This document shows, piece by piece, positions 58,936 through 64,000 of a stretch of DNA of 64,000 nucleotides; position 1 is the stretch's first letter, and each line of letters opens with the position of its first letter. Position numbers and translations under genes: made by a program. The notes below the pieces were generated by a model that worked only from the letters and a program-made list of their open reading frames with translations, was not told the DNA's origin and ran no database searches. The stretch comes from Cyanobium sp. ATX 6A2 (GTDB lineage Bacteria; Cyanobacteriota; Cyanobacteriia; PCC-6307; Cyanobiaceae): the NCBI RefSeq assembly GCF_024346355.1, contig NZ_JAGQCU010000006.1:62001-126000 (forward strand). The letters run 5' to 3'.

Positions 58936-59079
58936 ATGTCCGACACCACTCCCCGCTTTGGTTTTGTCGCTTTCGCCGAAACCTGGAACGGCCGTCTGGC
59001 CATGCTCGGCTTCGTGATCGGCCTCGGCACCGAGCTGCTCACCGGCCAGGGCATCCTCTCCCAGATCGGTCTGGGCTGA
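58936..59079 (+). CDS. hli: High-light-inducible protein (HLIP)
   Basis: The 47-residue single-helix protein has the chlorophyll-binding motif ETWNGRLAMLGFVIGLGTEL. HLIPs bind chlorophyll and carotenoid, quench excitation and assist PSII assembly. An HLR1 site precedes it. Two tiny membrane ORFs follow at once. Confidence 0.93.
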   Translation: MSDTTPRFGFVAFAETWNGRLAMLGFVIGLGTELLTGQGILSQIGLG

Positions 59080-59084
59080 TCGCC

Positions 59085-59204
59085 ATGAGCACCGACTACT
59101 CCGCCGCCATTGCCGGCGTCACCGGCCTGGTCATCCTGCTCACAGGACTGGTGGCCTTTGTTCTCTCCCGCCCCAGCGACCTCGCCCCCTACGAGCCCCG
59201 ATGA
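59085..59204 (+). CDS. 39-residue single-TM protein behind hli
   Basis: The peptide has an acidic start (MSTDYSAAIA), one membrane helix (VTGLVILLTGLVAFVLS) and a polar end (RPSDLAPYEPR). It begins 5 bp after the hli stop and overlaps the next tiny ORF (ATGA). It resembles small photosystem subunits in layout but matches none I know. Confidence 0.6.
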   Translation: MSTDYSAAIAGVTGLVILLTGLVAFVLSRPSDLAPYEPR

Positions 59205-59278
59205 TCGCCACCCTCTCCGTTCTCCTGTTCGGCGCCTGGCTCGTCGGCGCACTGCTCCAGCCGGATCTCGCGAGCTGA
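59201..59278 (+). CDS. 25-residue hydrophobic peptide gene
   Basis: MIATLSVLLFGAWLVGALLQ followed by PDLAS. The start overlaps the preceding stop (ATGA), which suggests translational coupling. One short membrane helix. Its shortness leaves doubt. Confidence 0.45.
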   Translation: MIATLSVLLFGAWLVGALLQPDLAS

Positions 59279-59327
59279 GCGGGTCACGACGCAACACACG
59301 ATCCAGCTCCACTCACCCATCACATCC

Positions 59328-59564
59328 ATGACCAACACCCCCGCCAGCGACAAGTGGCTGCAGGAACGCACCACCGAGCAGATCCACATGGATCAGCTCA
59401 AGCGCGCTGAACTGTTCAACGGCCGCGCCGCCATGCTGGGCCTGGTGATCGGCGTCATCGTCGAAGGCCTCACGGGCTTCGGGATCGCCCACCAGATCGG
59501 CCTCGGAGCCCTGGTGGACGGCTACACCGCCTGCCGCACCCAGTTCCTGCCCTTCTGCTTCTGA
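59328..59564 (+). CDS. hli: High-light-inducible protein, longer form
   Basis: The 78-residue protein has a polar N-terminus and the motif KRAELFNGRAAMLGLVIGVI, then a C-terminal extension with two Cys (YTACRTQFLPFCF). Belongs to the longer picocyanobacterial HLIPs (~70 residues). It is likely part of the same hli cluster. Confidence 0.9.
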   Translation: MTNTPASDKWLQERTTEQIHMDQLKRAELFNGRAAMLGLVIGVIVEGLTGFGIAHQIGLGALVDGYTACRTQFLPFCF

Positions 59565-59770
59565 CGGTCCCGCCAGCGCGAACTGTCCATCAACCTCCGG
59601 GCCCGGCCTGGGGGTTTTCTCTTGGCCTCGCATCTCTGGCATTCGTCTCCCTGAGCTTGATCCGGCGAGGCTTCTGAGCCGTGTCGATCAGCAGGTTGTG
59701 CAGCAGCGCCGCACCGCTGATCAGCAGATGGGCCATCCAGCTCCCGCTGAGCCGCGACTCCGCCTGCCGA
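59565..59770. other. Short stretch without a supported gene
   Basis: Just after the hli stop, GGGCCCGGCCTGGGGGTTTTCTC lies at ~59598-59620, a weak transcript-end candidate. A minus-strand open frame (SWMAHLLISGAALLHNLLID) has no family support. Probably decayed sequence downstream of the VOC pseudogene. Confidence 0.4.
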
Positions 59771-60007
59771 TCACCGCGGTCTGCTCTGCGACGGCGCGTA
59801 GACCTCGAGCCAACCACCGGCCGGTCAGAGCACACGCCAGTGGCTGGCGCTCAACCCCGGCTGCGGCTCCACCTCCAGCAGGGCGCCATAGAAGGACGCC
59901 AGCGCAACCGGGTCATCGGCCGCCAGCACGAGCGTGCCCGTCATCCCCATCGCCGCCACCAGGGCCTGCAGCTCAGAGCCAGGGGTGGGGGCAGTCGGCT
60001 CGGGCAT
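59771..60007 (-). pseudogene. VOC-family (glyoxalase/bleomycin-resistance fold) pseudogene
   Basis: From ATG 60007 the frame reads a VOC N-terminal half (MGMTGTLVLAADDPVALASF, YGALLEVEPQPGLSASHWRV), then an in-frame TGA at 59825-59827. Reading through, PAGGWLEVYAPSQSRPR continues the same fold until a second TGA at 59771. Full members have ~125 residues. The pattern fits a Trp-to-stop mutation and loss of the C-terminal half. Confidence 0.68.
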
Positions 60008-60053
60008 GAGGATCAGCCCTCCCGTTGGGGCCCGATCCCAGTCTGGGGAGGTT

Positions 60054-60296
60054 TCAGCTGCAGGAAGCAGGCAGGCGCCGGAGCGACCGGATCACGCTCA
60101 CCGCTGGGCTCTGGCTGCGACGCACGCGCACCCGAACGGTGCAGTGGGCAGGCCCGAAGTGGTTGATCAGGGCCTCACGAGCCTCATGCTGCAGCTCCTC
60201 GAGGGTGGGAGCCGCAATGCGGATGGGCAGGGTTTCGGCCTGGGCGTCCAGCTGACCAGGGCGTTCGCGTACAACCCGGAACACAACCTCACGCAT
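60054..60296 (-). CDS. HicB-like small protein
   Basis: About 80 residues from ATG 60296: MREVVFRVVRERPGQLDAQA, then APTLEELQHEAREALINHFG and HCTVRVRVRRSQ. The beta-beta-alpha pattern with LEEL-x-x-x-x-REA resembles HicB/DUF1902 antitoxin-like folds, which are common in cyanobacterial islands. No HicA-like partner is next to it. A longer upstream start is unlikely. Confidence 0.6.
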   Translation of the reverse strand: MREVVFRVVRERPGQLDAQAETLPIRIAAPTLEELQHEAREALINHFGPAHCTVRVRVRRSQSPAVSVIRSLRRLPASCS

Positions 60297-60391
60297 GCAG
60301 GGGTATCGCTCTCGTTCCGGATCCATCCTTGGGCCGCCAAAAGCTCTGCGGGGGTGATGCTTGATACGCGGAACCCGCCCAATCCGCCACA

Positions 60392-60634
60392 GTGAAGTCA
60401 GACATTGCACTGGAACGAGAGATGGTCGAACACCAGCCCAGCGGTACGCCTCACCGCGACGACGGCCACCAGGCACCAACGAGCGGCACGTCCGATCTGC
60501 GAGGCACACTGCGGCAGATGGAGGAACGGCTGCTCCGGCATTCCGCCCTGGAAGATCTGGGCCCTCTGTTTGGGCCGGAAGCGCAAGGAAGGGTGCCCTC
60601 AGCCCAGCCAGCCCCGCCCAACTGCCAGCCGTGA
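60392..60634 (+). CDS. Doubtful small ORF
   Basis: An 80-residue frame from GTG 60392 (MKSDIALEREMVEHQPSGTP; helical middle LRGTLRQMEERLLRHSALED). The end overlaps the convergent DUF4236 gene by 36 bp and looks like chance sequence. The remainder of 60297-60598 shows nothing else. Confidence 0.3.
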   Translation: MKSDIALEREMVEHQPSGTPHRDDGHQAPTSGTSDLRGTLRQMEERLLRHSALEDLGPLFGPEAQGRVPSAQPAPPNCQP

Positions 60635-61129
60635 GGCCTCCTCCGCCGCCTCGATGCAGCGGCGGGCCCGGCGTTTCGCGTCGTCCTGGCTGCGGGCCCG
60701 GCTGATGTAGTCGGCCATCGCTTCCGGCGTTTCGATCACCGCCAGCAGCCCGGCCAGACGGCCGCCGAGGGAGCCATCGACCAGCAGCCGGCTCACCAGG
60801 CCCTGCTCCCAGAGCCGCTGACCCGGTGTTCCAGGCCCGAACACCTTCGTCTGCAGTACACCCAGCACGCTGCTGCGGAACGCTTCCAGCTGGCCTGGCA
60901 GCAGCCGGCGGCTATTGGGCAGTCCCGCCGCCGCGCCGGCGGGGGCCTCCACACTGCAGCTCAGACCGGTGCCCGGTATGCCAACGGTGGTACGGGCCAG
61001 GCCCGGCCGGGCCACCGGAATGTTGAAGGACGCCCCGCGACCGCCCACCGAGATCGAGCTCAACCCACTCTTGGCGAAGTTGAAGCGCAGGGGCCCGAGG
61101 CGGGCGGAACGTCGGAAGCGAAAGCTCAT
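60599..61129 (-). CDS. DUF4236 domain protein
   Basis: The 176-residue protein starts MSFRFRRSARLGPLRFNFAK and continues SGLSSISVGGRGASFNIPVA and RTTVGIPGTGLSCS, the DUF4236 signature of a small beta-domain at the N-terminus of bacterial proteins. A helical C-terminal region (ARSQDDAKRRARRCIEAAEE) follows. ATG 61129 is fixed by the invariant M-x-F-R-F-R-R-S start. Function unknown. Confidence 0.8.
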   Translation of the reverse strand: MSFRFRRSARLGPLRFNFAKSGLSSISVGGRGASFNIPVARPGLARTTVGIPGTGLSCSVEAPAGAAAGLPNSRRLLPGQLEAFRSSVLGVLQTKVFGPGTPGQRLWEQGLVSRLLVDGSLGGRLAGLLAVIETPEAMADYISRARSQDDAKRRARRCIEAAEEASRLAVGRGWLG

Positions 61130-61226
61130 CGGAATCAGCAGGCCGTCCAGCATCCAAGTGCAGCCGACCTCCGTCACATCAGATCCCAGCAGAATGGCGT
61201 CGGCTGCATCGGAGGCGTTCAGGCCC

Positions 61227-61886
61227 ATGCCCACGAATGTGCAGATGGAGCGCTGCATCGCCCGGGAACGCGGGGCGCTGTTGTTCTGGTCGCCCGATGG
61301 CACCGGGCGGAGGCCCACCTCGCGGGTGCAGATCCTCGATGTGTTCTCCCTGCAGGTGGCCACCGGCTACACCCGTGATCCCCAAGGCCGGCTGCTGCTG
61401 GAGGCACAGCCCTCACTCGCGGCGGGGGGCAGCTGGAGCCTGGCCAAGGCGGCGCAGCTGATCCGCAACGACGTGCGCCCCCACCGCTGGGTGGCGCTGC
61501 AGCAGGACCGACGGGCCTGGGGTCTGTTCTGGGCTGGCGGCGGGCTGCAGCACTGCCGCGACCTGCTCCTCGCTCAGGCTGGTGAGGCGGAAACCGCCTC
61601 CGGACCGATGACCTCGGCGCTGGTGCCGGTGACACCGGAAGCCTTGCTGCGGGTGCTGCTGGATCTGGAGGCCGAGCAGCCCGGCGCAGGCCGCACTTCA
61701 CCTCCCACCAGGCCATGGCGGCCAGCACTGGCGGCCAACCCCTGGAAGCTGGTGGCCTGGACTTCGATGGCCTGGCTGGTGGTGCTCGGCATCACCGTGG
61801 CGGGGTTCATGGCGGTGCTGGAGCGCCAGGACCGCCAACTGGAGCTTCTGTTGGAGCGCACCACGCCAGCTTCCAGGCAGCCTTGA
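61227..61886 (+). CDS. Hypothetical protein with C-terminal TM helix
   Basis: About 219 residues from ATG 61227 (or 213 from ATG 61245). The soluble region (ALLFWSPDGTGRRPTSRVQI, SWSLAKAAQLIRNDVRPHRW) precedes one membrane helix (LVAWTSMAWLVVLGITVAGF) and a short coiled end. It is divergent from DUF4236 and overlaps the thermonuclease start (TTGA), so the two are coupled. Confidence 0.65.
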   Translation: MPTNVQMERCIARERGALLFWSPDGTGRRPTSRVQILDVFSLQVATGYTRDPQGRLLLEAQPSLAAGGSWSLAKAAQLIRNDVRPHRWVALQQDRRAWGLFWAGGGLQHCRDLLLAQAGEAETASGPMTSALVPVTPEALLRVLLDLEAEQPGAGRTSPPTRPWRPALAANPWKLVAWTSMAWLVVLGITVAGFMAVLERQDRQLELLLERTTPASRQP

Positions 61887-62554
61887 GCCGCAAGGCGGCG
61901 CATTGGCTGTTCGGGCCAATGGCCTGGCTGAGCGTGCTCCTCACGGTGCCATCCCTGGCAGGAGCCCAGCCCCAACGCACCACGGTGATCTCGATCGGCG
62001 ATGGCGACACCATCCGGGTGCAGCAAGACGGCCGGAAGATCACCGTGCGGCTGGCCTGTATCGACGCCCCGGAGATGGCCCAGAACCCCCACGGCCAACG
62101 GGCCCGCGACTACCTGCAGCTGCGCGTACCGATCGGCTCCCAGGTGCAGCTGGATGTGAAAACCACCGACCGCTACGGCCGCACCGTGGCTGAGGTGATC
62201 ACCGGTACCAACATCAACCTGGCCATGGTGGAAGACGGCCAGGCCTTTGCCTACCGCCAGTACCTGGATCAGTGCAACGGGCGGGAGTACCTGGAAGCAG
62301 AAGATCGGGCCAGCAGGCGGCGCCTTGGCGTCTGGCAGGTGCCGGGGGGCATCACCAAGCCCTGGGACTTCCGGCGCACTCGGAGGTCAGGCCAACCATC
62401 CTCAAGAAACTCTGCCGGATCCCCTCCAGGCGGCCGCCGGTACACCTGCAGCGAGATCAGCTCCCATGCCAGAGCCCAGGAACTTCTGCACCAGGGGCAC
62501 ACCTACCTCGATGGGAACAGGGATGGTGAGGCCTGCGAGAGCCTGCGGCCATAG
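61883..62554 (+). CDS. Secreted thermonuclease (SNase) with Excalibur domain
   Basis: The 223-residue protein starts at TTG 61883. It has a signal peptide (WLFGPMAWLSVLLTVPSLAG) and a staphylococcal-nuclease domain: VISIGDGDTIRV, VRLACIDAPEMAQNPHGQRA with the catalytic Arg/Glu, and TTDRYGRTVAEVI with the second Arg. A C-terminal Excalibur calcium motif follows (YLDGNRDGEACES, DxDxDG-like). It probably degrades extracellular nucleic acids. Confidence 0.9.
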   Translation: MSRKAAHWLFGPMAWLSVLLTVPSLAGAQPQRTTVISIGDGDTIRVQQDGRKITVRLACIDAPEMAQNPHGQRARDYLQLRVPIGSQVQLDVKTTDRYGRTVAEVITGTNINLAMVEDGQAFAYRQYLDQCNGREYLEAEDRASRRRLGVWQVPGGITKPWDFRRTRRSGQPSSRNSAGSPPGGRRYTCSEISSHARAQELLHQGHTYLDGNRDGEACESLRP

Positions 62555-62669
62555 CTGAGGTCATCCCCCTTCACGGCATAGCAAGGCGGTGACGGTGAAC
62601 ATGTGGCAATCGCCCTCCATTGACCCGTCCCGGCTATGCACTAGGGTATGTAGAGTGCGATTAACAGCC

Positions 62670-63035
62670 ATGCTCACCGGTCCCGAACTGCTCGCCAAGG
62701 TCAAGGAATGTGGCGACGCCACCAAGTCTGAACTGGTTCGCGAGTGCGGCTATGTGAGCACCAAGAAGGACGGCAGCGATCGGTTGAACTTCACCGCCTT
62801 CTATGAAGCCCTGCTGGAAGCCAAGGGCGTGAGCCTCGGTGAACCAGGGCAGGGTCGGGGCAAGGGCGGGCGCAAGCTCAGCTATGAGACCAAGGTGCAG
62901 TTCAACGGCAACCTGCTGGTGGGCAAGGCCTATACCGCCCAGCTGGGTCTACAGCCTGGCGATGAGTTCGCGATCAAGCTCGGTCGCAAGCAGATCAAGC
63001 TGATGCCCATCGGTGCACCTGACGAGGACGAGTGA
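62670..63035 (+). CDS. cyAbrB-family transcriptional regulator
   Basis: The 121-residue protein matches the cyanobacterial AbrB family: LTGPELLAKVKECGDATKSE at the N-terminus, FTAFYEALLEAKGVSL, and the C-terminal AbrB-like swapped hairpin KVQFNGNLLVGKAYTAQLGL with PGDEFAIKLGRKQIKL. cyAbrB proteins regulate carbon/nitrogen genes, including CO2-uptake genes in Synechocystis. A TAGGGTATGTAGAGT stretch upstream may be its promoter, and a terminator follows. Confidence 0.92.
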   Translation: MLTGPELLAKVKECGDATKSELVRECGYVSTKKDGSDRLNFTAFYEALLEAKGVSLGEPGQGRGKGGRKLSYETKVQFNGNLLVGKAYTAQLGLQPGDEFAIKLGRKQIKLMPIGAPDEDE

Positions 63036-63063
63036 GTCGGCAGAGGCCGCCCACCAGCCTGTT

Positions 63064-63089
63064 GGCGCCCTTGTGGGGGGCGCCTTTTT
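63064..63089 (+). terminator. Rho-independent terminator of the cyAbrB gene
   Basis: GGCGCCC (63064-63070) pairs with GGGCGCC (63078-63084) around a 7-nt loop and is followed by TTTTT (63085-63089). It lies 28 bp after the stop. Confidence 0.85.
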
Positions 63090-63109
63090 GTTGCGTTCCT
63101 GCCGGCGGA

Positions 63110-63433
63110 TCAGAGCTCGGGATAGCGGCGCTGGCGTTCCTTGCTGTAGGCCCACCACGGCTGCGGTTCCTCGCCGGCCAGGAAGCGCTGGATCGAGAGC
63201 AAGACATCAAAAATGCAGGGATCCTGCCGGCAGCCTCGCTGCCGGCAGAGGCGCTGGTACAGCTCGAAGGCATCGCAGCCGATCAGATCAGCCGGCACCT
63301 GGTAGCCGAGGGACTGCAGGGCGGCGGCAAGCGCCGGGCCCACATTGGGCAGGTCGGTGAGCTGCTCCAGCTGGTGGCGGTTGCAGCGGCGTGGATTCAC
63401 GGGCGTCAGCGCCGCTGGGGTGATCGAGCCCAT
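63110..63433 (-). CDS. Helix-hairpin-helix (Cdd1/pathogenicity-locus-type) protein
   Basis: About 107 residues from ATG 63433. The core QLEQLTDLPNVGPALAAALQ and SLGYQVPADLIGCDAFELYQ, then RQDPCIFDVLLSIQRFLAGE and PQPWWAYSKERQR, matches the Cdd1 family. These small HhH proteins probably bind DNA; some were named as mitomycin-resistance factors. A longer start at 63580 is possible but its extension is not conserved-looking. Confidence 0.78.
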   Translation of the reverse strand: MGSITPAALTPVNPRRCNRHQLEQLTDLPNVGPALAAALQSLGYQVPADLIGCDAFELYQRLCRQRGCRQDPCIFDVLLSIQRFLAGEEPQPWWAYSKERQRRYPEL

Positions 63434-63588
63434 GGCAAGCCCGATGGCAGGGCCACCGGTCTTGCTCTTGAACGAAGTGAGGGCGGAACTGCCGTAGGCA
63501 ACTTCGGAATCACTTGCACATCGCCAGCCTGCGCTGGGAAGCACTCTCCTGGCAGTGGCTAACTTACCCCTGCCAGCCATCTCTTGCC

Positions 63589-63837
63589 ATGAAGCATTTT
63601 TTCGGTGTGGTCTTTGTCTACGGCCTGATCTGGTCTGGCATTCAGGCCAGCTGGACCCTCTCGGAGTACGACATGACGATCAAAGCCTTCAGGGCCGGAA
63701 GCAACCACGCCGAGCTACGGCACCGGATCAACGGACAGGCCGGTCAGATCTGCTTTTTTCTGGCAAACATCATCACGGTCGGTGGCGCCATTGGCATGAC
63801 CTTGACTTCCAAAAAGCAACCCTCAGACCAGGCGTGA
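63589..63837 (+). CDS. Small membrane protein
   Basis: The 82-residue protein has two hydrophobic helices (FFGVVFVYGLIWSGIQASW and ICFFLANIITVGGAIGMTL) separated by a charged stretch (AFRAGSNHAELRHRINGQAG). No family recognised. Confidence 0.6.
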   Translation: MKHFFGVVFVYGLIWSGIQASWTLSEYDMTIKAFRAGSNHAELRHRINGQAGQICFFLANIITVGGAIGMTLTSKKQPSDQA

Positions 63838-63879
63838 TCAGGTTTGGGCTGATCACGCTGGCCGTGGCCGCTGCCGGGA

Positions 63880-64000
63880 TCAGGCGGCCGCAGTGCTGGG
63901 GCGCTGATCGCCAACCAGGCCCTGGAGATTGACGCCAGCCTCCATCGCCACGGCCAGTAGCTCGGCCCGCTGCACCTCATCGAGACCATCCCAGAAGGCA
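63880..64000 (-). CDS. C-terminal fragment of a protein entering from the right edge
   Basis: The minus strand from the edge reads AFWDGLDEVQRAELLAVAME and then AGVNLQGLVGDQRPSTAAA before a TGA at 63882-63880. The composition is protein-like, and the 5' part lies outside the window. Family unknown. Confidence 0.5.
   Translation of the reverse strand, partial: AFWDGLDEVQRAELLAVAMEAGVNLQGLVGDQRPSTAAA

Noticed and set aside
59590-59835. 81-codon minus-strand frame near the hli cluster
   Set aside because: Starts inside the VOC pseudogene in another frame and has no family support.
40014-63900. attR copy of the tRNA-Pro 3' end
   Set aside because: Scanning by eye for the T-arm sequence GGTTCGAATCC and the acceptor end downstream found no second copy. 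A computed search is needed; it may lie beyond the window.
40014-64000. Classical prophage with integrase, terminase and tail
   Set aside because: Only capsid, fibre and lysis-type genes were recognised; none of the defining packaging or integration genes could be found, so it is reported as a packaging-less element instead.

Overview
The window comes from a GC-rich alpha-cyanobacterium of the Cyanobium / marine-brackish Synechococcus type. The evidence is direct: Form IA Rubisco with a complete alpha-carboxysome (cso) operon, csoS1D just upstream, the NdhF4/NdhD4/ChpX CO2-uptake module, psaM, light-dependent protochlorophyllide reductase, the alkane pair ado/aar, high-light-inducible proteins and several picocyanobacterial families of unknown function (DUF1651, CRR6, Tab2).

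Positions 1-13.9 kb are ordinary core genome: PgeF (partial), a Tab2-like factor, an S1-domain protein, a creatininase-family protein, ado-aar-accA, an SDR, folE, trpF, an M50 protease, a lipoate-ligase-like protein, CRR6, psaM, an Slr1601-like protein and por. Positions 14.0-29.8 kb form one continuous CO2-concentrating locus: csoS1D, rdgB (opposite strand), csoS1, cbbL, cbbS, csoS2, csoSCA, csoS4A, csoS4B, csoS1E, a ferritin-like gene, ndhF4, ndhD4, chpX, acRAF and cbbX. It covers shell, cargo, carbonic anhydrase, CO2 hydration at the thylakoid, Rubisco assembly and Rubisco reactivation. Strong hairpins lie in each of the first three intergenic gaps. Positions 29.8-39.9 kb are core again: dnaA, a Deg protease, two glycosyltransferases, a GNAT protein, a hydrolase, an ABC exporter, hisG, glyoxalase II, RidA and a glycine-zipper protein.

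At 40.0 kb a tRNA-Pro(UGG) marks the start of an accessory element running to about 58 kb. It begins with two sets of 11-bp tandem repeats and small plasmid/phage-type genes (DUF4326, an ArdC-like zincin). A roughly 9-kb minus-strand operon follows, with an HK97-type major capsid-like protein, a decoration-like protein, two collagen-like fibre proteins and three tandem paralogous fibre-like proteins. Next comes a cell-wall module in which an L,D-transpeptidase appears to be joined to a lysozyme-like domain by -1 frameshifting. A membrane-anchored GAF-like protein, a sigma-70-family factor and several one- or two-TM small proteins complete it. I see no terminase, portal, tape measure, integrase or replication gene.

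Two repeated non-coding signals tie the element together. One is a GCTGGYAANNG motif 18-77 bp ahead of at least six gene starts on both strands. The other is a family of long hairpins (arms 8-19 bp) 30-50 bp ahead of four plus-strand starts. This packaging-less capsid/fibre element with its own sigma factor and shared control signals is the best candidate here for an undescribed system.

Positions 58.2-64 kb hold picocyanobacterial flexible-genome genes: DUF1651, two hli genes with an HLR1 site and two tiny membrane proteins, a VOC pseudogene, a HicB-like protein, DUF4236, a thermonuclease, a cyAbrB regulator and a helix-hairpin-helix protein.
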